This document shows, in pieces, positions 27,419 through 36,682 of a stretch of 64,000 bases of DNA (position 1 is the stretch's first letter; every line of letters starts with the position of its first letter). Source of the DNA: Acidaminococcus sp. (GTDB lineage: Bacteria > Bacillota > Negativicutes > Acidaminococcales > Acidaminococcaceae); the NCBI GenBank assembly GCA_022482815.1, contig JAKVOM010000001.1, positions 2,438,946-2,502,945 on the forward strand, written 5' to 3'. A program made the position numbers and the translations under genes. The notes beneath the pieces are model-generated. The model was not told the origin of the DNA. It made no database searches and worked only from the letters and a program-made list of their open reading frames with translations.

Positions 27419-28740
27419 TACTCCACCTTTCCTTTAAGGAGCCAGGTCTGAGCTTTCTCGATATGGACCGGTACAATATCCCCGGGTTTGGGATTCGTAC
27501 TCCCCTTCGGCCACAGGACGAGATTATTCCCATCGGTCCGGCCGCTCAGAACATCCGGATTACTGCGGCTCGGGCCTTCCACCATGACGGGCAGCGTTTT
27601 CCCGATCAGGCGTTTATTACGCTCCAGGCTGCATTGATTCTGGACTTCCATCAACCGGTCCAGACGTTCTTTTTTAACGGCATAGGGCACCTGATTATCC
27701 ATCCTGGCGGCCGGTGTGCCGGAACGTTTGGAATAAATAAACGTAAAGGCATCATCAAACTGAACTTCCTTTACGAGGCTCAGTGTTTCCTCAAAATCTT
27801 CTTCTGTTTCACCGGGAAAACCGACAATAAGGTCGGTAGAAATAACGGCATCCGGTACATACTTACGGATGGTATGGACAAGTCCCAGATACATTTCCCG
27901 GTCATATCCCCGATTCATGGCCTTCATGATACGGCTGCTCCCGGACTGCACGGGAATGTGGAAATTCTTGCAGATATGGCGGCTGTCAGCGATGGTCTTC
28001 ACGACTTCCTCGCTCATGTCGCGGGGATGACTCGTCATATAACGGATGCGCTCCACACCAGGAATTTCGTCAACCATCTGGAGAAGATGGCTGAAAGCTT
28101 CCTTCTCTCCCCTGTCCTTCCCATAGGAATTGACATTCTGTCCCAGGAGGGTAAATTCCTTATAACCCTGGGCCACTGCTTTTTCGATTTCCCTGCAGAT
28201 GGCAGAAGCCTCGCGGCTTCTCTCACGGCCCCTTACATAAGGAACAATGCAGTATGTGCAGAAATTATTGCAGCCGTACATAATCGGCACCCAAGCTGCA
28301 AAACTGCTCTTTCTGACGAAACTGCCCTCAAATTCCTGAGGCATAACAGTCAGGTCATCAAAAAGGCCCTGACCGTCACGGTTTGCCAGATAATTCTGCA
28401 GGATAGAACTGAATGAATTGACATGAGCCGTGCCCAGCAGGAGGTCGACCTGTGGGTATTTTTTGAGGAGATCCTTCCCCCACTTCTGGGCCATACATCC
28501 AGTAACACAAAGAACGGAACCAGGATGGTTCCGTTTAACCTGCTTCATCTCACCTATTTTGCCAAGAATTTTCTTTTCCGCGCTTTCACGGACGCAGCAT
28601 GTATTAATAATAATGACATCGGCTGTATGGTAATCCGGGGTATAAGAATACCCAAGGTCCATCAGCTGGCCGGCATAATGCTCGGCATCACTTTCGTTCA
28701 TCTGACAGCCATAATTTAGGACATGGTAGTATCTTGTCAT
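27418..28740 (-). CDS. miaB: tRNA-2-methylthio-N6-dimethylallyladenosine synthase
   Basis: 440 residues. N-terminal UPF0004 domain with cluster cysteines (NYGCQMNESD, NTCCVRESAE, VTGCMAQ), radical SAM domain with CX3CX2C in YGCNNFCTYCIVPYVRG, and C-terminal TRAM domain (about 375-440) that binds tRNA. It methylthiolates i6A37 of tRNA. It is the first gene of the leftward run miaB-mutS-mutL-rsmJ-miaA-hfq-xerD. Confidence 0.97.
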   Translation of the reverse strand: MTRYYHVLNYGCQMNESDAEHYAGQLMDLGYSYTPDYHTADVIIINTCCVRESAEKKILGKIGEMKQVKRNHPGSVLCVTGCMAQKWGKDLLKKYPQVDLLLGTAHVNSFSSILQNYLANRDGQGLFDDLTVMPQEFEGSFVRKSSFAAWVPIMYGCNNFCTYCIVPYVRGRERSREASAICREIEKAVAQGYKEFTLLGQNVNSYGKDRGEKEAFSHLLQMVDEIPGVERIRYMTSHPRDMSEEVVKTIADSRHICKNFHIPVQSGSSRIMKAMNRGYDREMYLGLVHTIRKYVPDAVISTDLIVGFPGETEEDFEETLSLVKEVQFDDAFTFIYSKRSGTPAARMDNQVPYAVKKERLDRLMEVQNQCSLERNKRLIGKTLPVMVEGPSRSNPDVLSGRTDGNNLVLWPKGSTNPKPGDIVPVHIEKAQTWLLKGKVE

Positions 28741-28879
28741 GAATCAAATTTACTCCTTACATCAGTTGTCACACTATATTATACTGTACTTTCGTTTAAA
28801 TTTACAGTTGTAAAATCGAAATTAACAAACTATTCATGATTAGCAAGTTTATTTAATGGTCAAATTTAAAATGATGATA

Positions 28880-29045
28880 GTTGTGAGTTATGAGTTGTGA
28901 GTCAGCAGCAAAGTGGTAAGTGGATAGTGGTTAGTACACCCGTGCGGGCAGATTGTCAGGCGAAGGCCCAAGGCAGATAGCTGATAGCAGTTAGCAGATA
29001 GCCCCGCCTGCGGCAGCATGGTACGGCCTTCGGCCGGAAGAAAAG
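28880..29045. repeat. heptad-periodic dispersed repeat, copy 2
   Basis: Seven-base periodic text: TTGTGAG-TTATGAG-TTGTGAG, then AAGTGGT-AAGTGGA-TAGTGGT-TAGTACA, the GC block CCCGTGCGGGCAGATTGT, and AGATAGC-TGATAGC-AGTTAGC-AGATAGC, ending in CGGCCTTCGGCCG. The group II intron lies just beyond it and a multi-hairpin repeat beyond the intron, suggesting the intron entered a composite repeat. No gene is seen between 28741 and 30027. Confidence 0.65.
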
Positions 29046-29063
29046 TTAAAAACAAAAGAAACT

Positions 29064-29729
29064 GTCGAGTAGACGGGTCGAGTTGCCTCGCCCGCCCCTC
29101 ACAGAACCGTACGTGCGGTTTTCCCGCATACGGCTCTTAGAATAATCTTTCAGCACCATATCTGCACTCTTGCACTTGGTGCCTTAATTTCTGTGTCGCA
29201 ATTTCCATTATGATAACCTCCTTGTGTTACCTTCTGTTTTGAGACAGAAATCGATTATTCTTTGCCCCCTTCGCTCCGCCTACTTTCATAGGTTTCATCA
29301 CTACAATGAGGCAATCCGACTACTGACCCAGCTTTTGCCAACCTCCGTACAGTTAAGTATTTAAGTCAGCATACCACTGTCCCTTGGAGTGAGTCAGTTC
29401 TCCCAGGTACATGAATAGTGTTTGTGTACTCGCCGTGCACTTAGACCCCGATGGAACTCTGTACAGTTCTCGCCGCAGTTTTCTGCTAACGAACTGCACG
29501 CTTCTGCCTGCGACCGAGGATAGGGTATCGGCTTCCATGTTACGGTTAACGAGGCTGATTCTGCTTTACGCCTTGCTCATCGCATTTGGCATTACGGCTC
29601 TCACACTCCCTGTCTACGCTTCATGCTCACCTCACGGCTCTGCATGCAAGACTCGGTACCAGCTGCTTGCTGGGCTTTACTGGATTCGGACTTTCACCGA
29701 ACTACACTATTCACGCCGAACTGGCGCAC
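29064..29729 (-). mobile_element. group II intron with its protein-coding region deleted
   Basis: On the minus strand the 5' end is GTGCGCCAG (29729 downward) followed by typical domain I sequence (AGTGTAGTTCGGTGAAAGTC, CCGAATCCAGTAAAGCCC). The 3' part holds domain V (29104-29136: GAGCCGTATGCGG, GAAA-type loop, CCGCACGTACGGTTC) and a domain VI hairpin ending CTACTCGAC at 29064, with the expected branch-point A. Total about 666 bases, against 2 kb or more for an intact intron. The ribozyme ends survive while the reverse transcriptase/maturase is reduced to 23 codons. Upstream of the 5' end is a strong hairpin (CAGCGCT/AGCGCTG). Confidence 0.85.
29137..29208 (-). pseudogene. remnant of the intron-encoded protein (23 codons)
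   Basis: ATG at 29208 follows AAGGAGG at ideal spacing and opens a 23-residue frame (MEIATQKLRHQVQECRYG..) that stops immediately before domain V. A normal intron-encoded protein is several hundred residues with reverse transcriptase, maturase and often endonuclease domains. All of these are missing, so this is the start of the gene joined to the 3' part of the intron by deletion. A new function for the short peptide is possible but nothing supports it. Confidence 0.75.
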
Positions 29730-29803
29730 ATCCTCCACCGCTGTCGTCAGCGCTTCCTGTGGTTAGCGCTGACTGCGGTTCTCCTCTAATTTACTTTCCT
29801 CCC

Positions 29804-29869
29804 CCACTTCGTGGTCCCTCCTTCCGAGCGGACGGAGGTGGCAGAGGATTTCCAAACCTTACGGTTTGG
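29804..29869. repeat. multi-hairpin dispersed repeat, copy 2
   Basis: CCACTTCGTGG (29804-29814), CCTCC-N-GGAGG central hairpin and CCAAACC-ttac-GGTTTGG (29852-29869); opposite orientation to the 2.6-kb copy. It lies in the region upstream of the intron 5' end. Confidence 0.75.
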
Positions 29870-29879
29870 CTTAACATAT

Positions 29880-29912
29880 AAAAAAAGCGCCCCGATTCTG
29901 ACGAATCGGGGC
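29880..29912 (-). terminator. terminator of the pst-phoU operon
   Basis: GCCCCGATTC and GAATCGGGGC with a four-base loop, followed by a T-run on the minus strand, 115 bases after the phoU stop. Confidence 0.85.
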
Positions 29913-30027
29913 CAATCACAATGAAAAACAAGGAAGAAAATGAACAGCAAAAATGGAGAAACTTATTTTCCGGGCCATATCCGCTCACAGAGAGATACAT
30001 CCCCGGCAAACAGGCCTCCCCAAGCTG

Positions 30028-30675
30028 TTACAGCGTAATTTTGCTGGTATCACGATAACCAATCCACTCGGCAATGTTGTCGGAATGGTCAGCCATCCGC
30101 TCGATGTACTTTACAATCATCGTGTAGAAGATATAGTCCATCGCTTTGTCAGGAGCTTTACCGATAGAACCGGCAAACTCCTTCAGAAGATTATTAAAGA
30201 GAGCGTCGACCATATCGTCCTTATCTTTTACCAGCTTTTGATCAAAGGGTTCATGACGGAAATACCCTTTCAGGACTTCCCGAACCATGGTCGCCATAAT
30301 GTCATACATCTCAAGCAAATGTTCAGGAAGTTCCACTTTGGTTCCTTCCTTTGCCATCACCAGGATGTAATAACTGATATCAGCGCAGTGATCGGCAATG
30401 CGTTCCAAATCGGAAAGGATTTTCAGCGTTGCCATCAAATTTCTCCAGTCGCGGGCAACCGGTTCCTGAAGCATGCTGAGTGCCATATCCTCTTCCATGC
30501 ACTTTTTGATCAGGTCATTGATTGCCTTGTCACCATGATAGATTTTTTCGGCCAGATGCACGTCATTGTTCTCAAGAGCAGATCTGGTACTGTCAATTGT
30601 CGTGGTGAGCGTTTGAGCCAGGTTCTCCAGGTCTTTTTCCAGAGCCTTAAGGCCAGTATCGTATTTTTCCAACAT
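30028..30675 (-). CDS. phoU: phosphate signalling regulator PhoU
   Basis: 215 residues, all-helical, with the two-fold PhoU repeat (DKAINDLIKKCMEEDMALSM and ERIADHCADISYY in the first half; FNNLLKEFAGSIGKAPDKA and KYIERMADHSDNIAEW in the second). Each half carries the E(R)xADH metal motif. PhoU links the Pst transporter to PhoR so that the kinase is off when phosphate is plentiful. It is the last gene of pstSCAB-phoU. Confidence 0.96.
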   Translation of the reverse strand: MLEKYDTGLKALEKDLENLAQTLTTTIDSTRSALENNDVHLAEKIYHGDKAINDLIKKCMEEDMALSMLQEPVARDWRNLMATLKILSDLERIADHCADISYYILVMAKEGTKVELPEHLLEMYDIMATMVREVLKGYFRHEPFDQKLVKDKDDMVDALFNNLLKEFAGSIGKAPDKAMDYIFYTMIVKYIERMADHSDNIAEWIGYRDTSKITL

Positions 30676-30695
30676 AATGTGACTCTCCTTATTCT

Positions 30696-31502
30696 TCAGC
30701 CGAAACGACCCGTAATATACTCTTCCGTCTTCGGATTGGACGGATTGGTAAAAATATGAAGCGTATCATCGAATTCAATAAGGTTGCCAAGCAGGAAAAA
30801 GGCCGTTTTGTCAGAAATACGTTTTGCCTGCTGCATATTGTGCGTTACGATGATAATCGTGTACTTTTCCTTCAGCTTCAGGGCCAGATCCTCAATCTTC
30901 TGTGTAGAAATCGGGTCCAGTGCAGAAGTCGGCTCATCCATGAGAATGACGGAAGGACGAGCGGCCAACGTACGGGCAATACACAGGCGCTGCTGCTGAC
31001 CACCGGAAAGACCGAGCGCACTGCTGGAGAGACGATCCTTCATTTCATCCCAGCAAGCAGCTTGTTTCAGGCTCTGTTCCACAATGTCATCAAGGGTACT
31101 CTTATTGTGAATTCCCTGGATACGAGGACCATAAGCAACATTTTCATATACGCTCTTCGGAAACGGCGTCGGCTGCTGAAAGACCATGCCCACACGGTAA
31201 CGCAGAGCCAGGAGGTCACATTCCGTAAAGATATCTTTCCCCTCAAAGCGGATATCTCCCGTGACGCGGCAGCCTTCGACGAGGTCGTTCATGCGATTCA
31301 GGGTCTTTAAAAAGGTAGATTTACCACAGCCGGAAGGTCCGATCAGAGCAGTAATCTCATTTCTTTTTATATCCATGGAGACCTCATGCAGTGCCTGATG
31401 CTCTCCATAGAACAAATTCATGTTACGAATCTGGAACACGTAATCGTTCGCGTTTTGAGATTCGGCGGTACCCTGTTTCAGGGCTTCATCTGTAGTTGCC
31501 AT
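30696..31502 (-). CDS. pstB: phosphate ABC transporter ATP-binding protein
   Basis: 268 residues. Walker [22 protein letters not shown]-loop, signature [16 protein letters not shown], Walker [14 protein letters not shown] and switch His in IVTHNMQQ. The NRMNDL text after Walker A is specific to PstB. It powers phosphate uptake through PstAC. It starts at the pstA stop (TAATG). Confidence 0.97.
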   Translation of the reverse strand: MATTDEALKQGTAESQNANDYVFQIRNMNLFYGEHQALHEVSMDIKRNEITALIGPSGCGKSTFLKTLNRMNDLVEGCRVTGDIRFEGKDIFTECDLLALRYRVGMVFQQPTPFPKSVYENVAYGPRIQGIHNKSTLDDIVEQSLKQAACWDEMKDRLSSSALGLSGGQQQRLCIARTLAARPSVILMDEPTSALDPISTQKIEDLALKLKEKYTIIIVTHNMQQAKRISDKTAFFLLGNLIEFDDTLHIFTNPSNPKTEEYITGRFG

Positions 31503-32383
31503 TAGCGATTGCCTCCCATTTTCTTATCTAAGTGATAACTGAGGGCACGTGCAGCCAGACTGAAAGAAACAACAAGCACGATCAGAATAGCGGAGCAAAC
31601 AGCCGCCTGTTCGTTTGCATTGGCTTCCAAGGCTTCCGTACGCAGTGCCCAGATATGTAATGTCAGTGTCTCGCCCGGCCGGAACGGGTTCAGTGGGCAC
31701 AGGCGACTTGAAACGTCCCAATTGTCCCAATGAATATCCGTAGACATACCAGCAGTGAACATCAAAGCAGCTGCTTCGCCGAAGCCACGGCCTGCAGCCA
31801 TAATGAGCCCCGTCATGATGCGTGGAAAGGCAGCAGGGAGCAGGATACGCCAAATGGTCTGCCATTTGGAGGCTCCCAGGCCATAACTGCCCTGGCGATA
31901 ACTGTCAGGCAGACTCTGCAGGGCATCCACTGTGACAGAGGTCACGAGCGGAAGCATCAGGATAGAAACACTGAGTGCACCGGCAAACAAGTTCCATTGA
32001 GAACCCGTCATTACGATAAAGACGAGGTACCCAAACAAACCGACAACAATTGAGGGCAAAGAAGAAAGTGTCTCCACAGCCATACGTACTGCCTTAACGA
32101 CTTTCCCCTTTCTTGCATATTCGGAAAGAAAGATACCGGCCGGAACACCGAGTAAGGAACTGAAAACCAAGGCCAGAAAAACCAGGTAAAGAGTGTTAAA
32201 CAGCTGATTGCCCAGGCCGCCGTTTTCAAACGACATGATCTTGGCCGTCATATGGCCAAACCCCTCTATCATGACATAACCGACGAAAGCAATCAGCAAA
32301 ATAACCGCCAGCCCAGCTCCGGCAAAAAAGACCATGGTCATAAAATGGTCCATTCTCTTTTTAGCATTGACAGCTGAGTTCAT
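31502..32383 (-). CDS. pstA: phosphate ABC transporter permease PstA
   Basis: 293 residues with six membrane helices and the EAA-type loop ([29 protein letters not shown] split over the cytoplasmic side). [11 protein letters not shown] and [13 protein letters not shown] are typical PstA. With PstC it forms the channel. The start overlaps the pstC stop (TAATG). Confidence 0.96.
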   Translation of the reverse strand: MNSAVNAKKRMDHFMTMVFFAGAGLAVILLIAFVGYVMIEGFGHMTAKIMSFENGGLGNQLFNTLYLVFLALVFSSLLGVPAGIFLSEYARKGKVVKAVRMAVETLSSLPSIVVGLFGYLVFIVMTGSQWNLFAGALSVSILMLPLVTSVTVDALQSLPDSYRQGSYGLGASKWQTIWRILLPAAFPRIMTGLIMAAGRGFGEAAALMFTAGMSTDIHWDNWDVSSRLCPLNPFRPGETLTLHIWALRTEALEANANEQAAVCSAILIVLVVSFSLAARALSYHLDKKMGGNR

Positions 32384-33306
32384 TAGCGTTTATCTCCTTT
32401 TAGTGTAAACATATCGTTCATCGTATGAATGATAAAAATAAAGATGAAGGACAGGATGAAAAGCAGCAACGCCATCGTCCACAAAGCCGCACTATACTCG
32501 CCGCCTTCCATGGCACCGCCCATATCTGCGGAAATAGCCGTGGTGAGCGTGCTCGCCGGAAGGAACAGCGATTTTGGGAATACCTTCATCTGACCGATCA
32601 CCATAGCAACGGCAAGTGCTTCCCCAAAAGCACGGGCCAGTCCAAGAATGATGCCGGTTACAATACCACCCTTGGCAGCGGGCAGAACTACGTGTGCAAT
32701 CGTTTCCCACCGGGTAGCTCCCAGTCCATATGAAGCCTCACGCCAAGCCTGCGGCACGGACGTCATAGCATCAGCTGCCATCGTCGTGATTGTCGGATAA
32801 ATCATGACGGCGAGTACAATACCCGCCGCCAGAAGCGAAAAGCCAAAGGGCATGGGAAAGATTTTTCTAAGGAAAGGAATGAGCACCGTCATTCCGACAA
32901 AGCCGTAAACTACGGAAGGAATCCCCGTGAACAGCTCGACAGCCGGCTGAACCATTCTGCGCATCTGCGGCGTCGCAATTTCGGTCATAAAGATAGCCGA
33001 AGCAAGGCAGAGCGGCAGTGCGAAGATCAGGGACAAGCCGCACACAGCCAGGGAACCGGTAATGAACATAGCGGATCCGATTTTCCCGCCGCCTTCCGCA
33101 GTATCACTCGGATCCCATTCTCCTGAAAAGAGAAATTCGGATAAGGGGTGATGGAAGGTAGTAAAGGTATCAGTCCCTTTCACGAAAAGGAAAATACCTA
33201 TCAGGAACGGAATCAAAGTCATAATCAGGCCACACGCCGTGATGAAAATGCGGGCTGTCCGCTCATCGCGATGGGCCTTTTTTACAGCGGACGTAATGGA
33301 TGTCAT
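32383..33306 (-). CDS. pstC: phosphate ABC transporter permease PstC
   Basis: 307 residues with six membrane helices. Typical PstC segments: FHHPLSEFLFSGEWDPSD (periplasmic loop), GIPSVVYGFVGM and the EAA loop SVPQAWREASYGLGATRWET. GAGGGAGA gives a good ribosome site at 33306. Partner of PstA in the inner membrane. Confidence 0.96.
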   Translation of the reverse strand: MTSITSAVKKAHRDERTARIFITACGLIMTLIPFLIGIFLFVKGTDTFTTFHHPLSEFLFSGEWDPSDTAEGGGKIGSAMFITGSLAVCGLSLIFALPLCLASAIFMTEIATPQMRRMVQPAVELFTGIPSVVYGFVGMTVLIPFLRKIFPMPFGFSLLAAGIVLAVMIYPTITTMAADAMTSVPQAWREASYGLGATRWETIAHVVLPAAKGGIVTGIILGLARAFGEALAVAMVIGQMKVFPKSLFLPASTLTTAISADMGGAMEGGEYSAALWTMALLLFILSFIFIFIIHTMNDMFTLKGDKR

Positions 33307-33337
33307 AGAAAAGTCTCCCTCACCTTGGAAGAGGCTC

Positions 33338-34225
33338 TTAGTGAACCTCTTTGGTCTGCATCTTGGAGCTTACGCCGTAGCCCAGTTCTTCGATGCGCTT
33401 ACCATATTCGGAACCAGTGATGAAGTCAATGAATGCCTTCACAGCCGGTTTTTCTTCCTTAGCCGTATAGATGTGTTCGAAGCCCCATACCGTATATTTG
33501 CCGCTGTAAGTATTTTCCAGCGTCGGTTCTACACCATCGATGGAAAGCTTATCAACAGTCTTATCATTCACCAGATAAGGCAGAGCTACATAACCGATAG
33601 CGCCGGAGTTGGAAGCTACGCTCTTTACCAGGATACCGGAGTTATCCGTTTCCAGAGACTTATTGTCGGCTTCTTCCGCGCCGTTAATAGCATATTTCTT
33701 GAAGAGTGCACGAGTACCGCTGGTCTTAGGACGGGTTACCAGAATAATCGGTTTATCCGGGCCGCCAACTTCTTTCCAGTTGGTAACTTTAGCCGTAAAG
33801 ATATCGGCCAGTTGTTGTTTGGTCAGGTTCTTGACTTTGACATCCTTATTGACAATAGGCACAACAGTCATAACGCAGATTTTGTGATCCTTCAGCTTAG
33901 CAGCCTTATCTTTCGGCAGCTTGGCTTCAGCAGGCACATCGGAGTTCCCCATATCTACGGAACCATCGGAAACCTGCTTCAGGCCCGTACCGGAACCGCC
34001 GGCATTCAAAGTGATGGAAACGTCTTTGTTCTTGGCCTTGAATTTTTCGGCAGCATCCTTTACCAGAGGCAGCAGAGCAGAAGAACCAGAACCGGTGATA
34101 GTACCGCTAACAGCACCGCCGGCAGATGATTTCGGGGTTTCTGCTTTCTTCTGGCCACCACAGCCAATCATACTCGTTGCCATAACAGCAGCCAGAACCG
34201 CAACAGCTAATTTTTTTGCTTTCAT
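33338..34225 (-). CDS. pstS: phosphate-binding lipoprotein PstS
   Basis: 295 residues. A signal peptide ends in the lipobox SMIGC (Cys about residue 22). The mature part has the phosphate-binding protein fold: SGTITGSGSSALLPLV, the LNAGGSGTGLKQVSDGSVDMGNS loop, and RPKTSGTRALF. It captures phosphate in the periplasm and hands it to PstAC. First gene of the operon, directly downstream of the TTTTAC repeat box. Confidence 0.96.
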   Translation of the reverse strand: MKAKKLAVAVLAAVMATSMIGCGGQKKAETPKSSAGGAVSGTITGSGSSALLPLVKDAAEKFKAKNKDVSITLNAGGSGTGLKQVSDGSVDMGNSDVPAEAKLPKDKAAKLKDHKICVMTVVPIVNKDVKVKNLTKQQLADIFTAKVTNWKEVGGPDKPIILVTRPKTSGTRALFKKYAINGAEEADNKSLETDNSGILVKSVASNSGAIGYVALPYLVNDKTVDKLSIDGVEPTLENTYSGKYTVWGFEHIYTAKEEKPAVKAFIDFITGSEYGKRIEELGYGVSSKMQTKEVH

Positions 34226-34301
34226 TGAAAAATCCTCCCTTTGTGTTCACATCAAATGATTTAAGTCTTCTTCGTTTACAGCCATATCGTAACAGCCACA
34301 T

Positions 34302-34339
34302 GTAAGAGAACCGTATAATCAATGTAAAATTTTGTAAAA
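34302..34339 (-). promoter_or_regulatory. candidate PhoB/PhoP box upstream of pstS
   Basis: Minus-strand half-sites TTTTAC (34334-34339), TTTTAC (34324-34329), TTATAC (34313-34318) and TCTTAC (34302-34307), spaced 10, 11 and 11 bases. Direct repeats with one-turn spacing are the layout of PhoB/PhoP binding sites. A similar array precedes phoB. Confidence 0.75.
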
Positions 34340-34524
34340 TTTGATACGACATGCAAAAGACGTATCCTGACCGAGAAGCTAATACCTTGATGAGCCGTTT
34401 TGTCTGGCTTTTATCAGTAATGACGGGTGAATCAAAAAAGGGGCTGTCGCAAGTGACCGATTTTTAATCCCTGAAATAACTTGCTAAAGGCCCCAATTTG
34501 CCTTACTTTTTAGTTGAATATGTT

Positions 34525-34592
34525 TTGAGATGAAAAAAGGGCGCACGAAATTAAGCAACTCTAAGTTGCTTTTTTTCGTGCGCTCTTTTTGT
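34525..34592. terminator. terminator hairpin after the IS1182 transposase
   Basis: AAAAAAGGGCGCACGAAA pairs with TTTCGTGCGCTCTTTTT; an inner stem GCAACT/AGTTGC strengthens it. Confidence 0.75.
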
Positions 34593-34597
34593 ATCTT

Positions 34598-36226
34598 TTA
34601 GGCCTCTTTTTTCAGCGGATATAAGTGCAAATCCTCTTTGCCGTCTTGAACTTTGTGATGGACCTTCAGGACATTCCGTGCCATGGCACATATTCCCACT
34701 GTTACCAGGGCATTTCCTTTGCCTCGGGTTTCTAGTCTTCTGACGTTTAATGAATCCTTGAGATCCGCAAAGGCTCCTTCTGCCTGTATACTGCGGTTCA
34801 TCCTCAGTTCCTTACCATATTCGGAAGTAATGTTCTTCAGGGATTCTGCCCTCAATGCAGCAAAATTCTTCGAGACCACTAATTTCTTGTTTCTTTTCTC
34901 CATGGGTGTCCTGCAATTGTTCCCATGGATGCACTGTTCCTTGTAGGGACAACCGCTGCAGTCCTTACATTCGTAATATGTTTTCTCTGACACATATCCT
35001 GACCGGTTCTTTACCTGGGTTACTTTACTGACTTTCAGCAGTCTCCTACCTTTACAGATATACATGTCTTGATCAGGCAAATATGTCATGTTTTCTGCTT
35101 TGCCGATGTCGTTCTTATACTTTTTCCTCTTGCTTCTTTCATAATTGTTAGGCTTGATATATGAAGTATACTGATTCTTCTTCAGCCAGACCAAGTTCTC
35201 TTCGCTTTCATAGCCTGCATCGGCTACAATGTTTGCAAATTTCTGACCGAAGTGGGCTTCAAATCCTTCAAGAAAAGGAATGAGTGTCCGCATATCTGTT
35301 GGATGTGCACTCACATCTGCAAACAAGGTAAAACCGGAATTGTTGGCATATTGGACATTGTATCCCGGCTTTAAGGCGCCATTAAGCATGGCGTCTTCTT
35401 TCATCCTCATAAAGGTAGCATCCGGGTCTGTTTTGGCAAAGCTGTTCCGTTCCCCACAGATGTGAAGCTGCTTCGTATACACCTTAAGCCGTTTGAGATA
35501 GTTAGCTAAAATCTCATAGTACTTCTGTAGAATGGTCTTTCTTTTCCCACATCCGTGAACAAACTCGATCCCTTCAGCCCGCTTTATGACAAGCAGTTTT
35601 TTTAGGAGCTTCTTTAAATGACGGATGTGGAAAGTGTTTCCGTAACAGACCTTGATTCCGAAACGTTCCTCGATTTCGGGAACCAGTTGCTCCAGTTTCT
35701 CTATGAGTTTGTTCTGGCTGCCTAAGACTCTGTTTTTCCAAACAAATTTGTATTTGTTTGCCACAGATTCAATTTTTGTCCCATCGATGAACAGGCTATC
35801 CAGCGTGATGAAACCGCGAGCCAGCAGCCATTTATCCATCTGAATCATGAGCTCCTTGATACATGGTTTTAGATGGAGGGAACAAAATCTTGCAATGGTT
35901 GCATTATCCGGAGCTTTTTTCCCATCTAAGAGGAACATGAAATGAGTGTCTCTTTTACAGGATTGCTCTATCTTACGCGAACCACGAATTCCTTCCATAC
36001 ATGCATAAATGACGATCTCCAGCAGCTGAATTGGTGACGTTAATTTATTCTCGACATGAGAATACGTGTCATACAATGCCTTTACATCCATCCCTTCTAC
36101 CATGGCACGCACCAAGCGAACAGGATCGTCATTAGGGATTTGTACTTCAAAATTTAGAGGAAGAAAAAGTTGATAAGAACTGCCAATTTTTGTATAATCC
36201 TTTTGTGTAGGTTTGTTTTTTGGCAT
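34598..36226 (-). CDS. IS1182-family transposase
   Basis: 542 residues, intact. N-terminal DUF772-like domain (YSHVENKLTSPIQLLEIVIYA, GIRGSRKIEQSCKRD), DDE core with LDSLFIDGTKIES, IVADAGYESEEN and the late Glu in MNRSIQAEGAFADLKD, and a cysteine-rich insert (CKDCSGCPYKEQC). It is probably active or only recently silent since no frameshift is seen. Confidence 0.92.
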   Translation of the reverse strand: MPKNKPTQKDYTKIGSSYQLFLPLNFEVQIPNDDPVRLVRAMVEGMDVKALYDTYSHVENKLTSPIQLLEIVIYACMEGIRGSRKIEQSCKRDTHFMFLLDGKKAPDNATIARFCSLHLKPCIKELMIQMDKWLLARGFITLDSLFIDGTKIESVANKYKFVWKNRVLGSQNKLIEKLEQLVPEIEERFGIKVCYGNTFHIRHLKKLLKKLLVIKRAEGIEFVHGCGKRKTILQKYYEILANYLKRLKVYTKQLHICGERNSFAKTDPDATFMRMKEDAMLNGALKPGYNVQYANNSGFTLFADVSAHPTDMRTLIPFLEGFEAHFGQKFANIVADAGYESEENLVWLKKNQYTSYIKPNNYERSKRKKYKNDIGKAENMTYLPDQDMYICKGRRLLKVSKVTQVKNRSGYVSEKTYYECKDCSGCPYKEQCIHGNNCRTPMEKRNKKLVVSKNFAALRAESLKNITSEYGKELRMNRSIQAEGAFADLKDSLNVRRLETRGKGNALVTVGICAMARNVLKVHHKVQDGKEDLHLYPLKKEA

Positions 36227-36374
36227 ATTTAAATTCTACACCAAGGCGCGGTCTCATTCAATGAGGCCGCGCCTTGCTTTTACCTTGTTTTTGATACAAA
36301 AGGGGCCGTCGCAAAAAGCGACAGCCCCTTTTTCACGCTTTCCGCAGCCCGCCGTCCACATCCCGGCCTTAGAA

Positions 36375-36666
36375 GAAAAATGACCTTTCATTAAACCCAA
36401 CCGTCAGGTTGGGTATTCCTTTGGGACCTCCTTCCACGCAGTCGGAAGGAGGAGGCCACGAAGTGGCGGAAGATAGTACCAATCCAATGCTAAATGCCAT
36501 AAACAAAAGGATAAAAGTACCTTTTTAAAATAAAACCTGAAATTTAGGTTATCTGCTAAATTTCAGGTTTTATATCCTATTTTACTTGAACCAAAAACTT
36601 AAACACACTGCTGTCGCCGAGGCTAAATGGCATATGCCAAAAGCCAAATGCGTTTTTTATTTTTTC
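36375..36666. repeat. ~290-bp inverted repeat, left arm (contains multi-hairpin repeat, copy 3, at 36395-36467)
   Basis: The first ~150 bases are identical to the inverse of 41820-41970; the rest is about 85% alike. It contains ACCCAACC-gtca-GGTTGGGT, CTCCTTCC...GGAAGGAG and GCCACGAAGTGGC. A further hairpin, AACCTGAAATTTAG with CTAAATTTCAGGTT, lies at about 36533-36571 and may end phoR transcription. In the other arm the same hairpin reads AGCTGAAATTTAG with CTAAATTTCAGCT, so paired bases changed together. Confidence 0.85.
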
Positions 36667-36682
36667 ACAGGCACATTTTTAC

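Larger units (their letters stand above)
34440..36328. mobile_element. IS1182-family insertion sequence (ends inferred)
   Basis: One transposase gene flanked by inverted GGGGCTGTCGC (34440-34450) and GCGACAGCCCC (36318-36328), extended outward by A5 and T5. Length about 1.89 kb fits the family. The right end is itself part of a terminator-like hairpin (GGGGCCGTCGC...GCGACAGCCCC), so the exact boundary is uncertain and I could not identify a clear target duplication. It lies between pstS and phoR. Confidence 0.6.

Noticed and set aside
28880-29045. Possible CRISPR array because of short repeated units
   Set aside because: Units are seven bases with gradual variation and no spacers; no cas genes are present.
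29353-29881. Reading frames of 60-156 residues inside the group II intron and its 5' flank
   Set aside because: They fall in structured ribozyme and repeat sequence and resemble no protein.
36301-36335. Stand-alone terminator GGGGCCGTCGC...GCGACAGCCCC
   Set aside because: Its right half is the inverse of the sequence at 34435-34450 on the far side of the transposase gene, so I treat it as the IS1182 end, with the hairpin as a secondary property.
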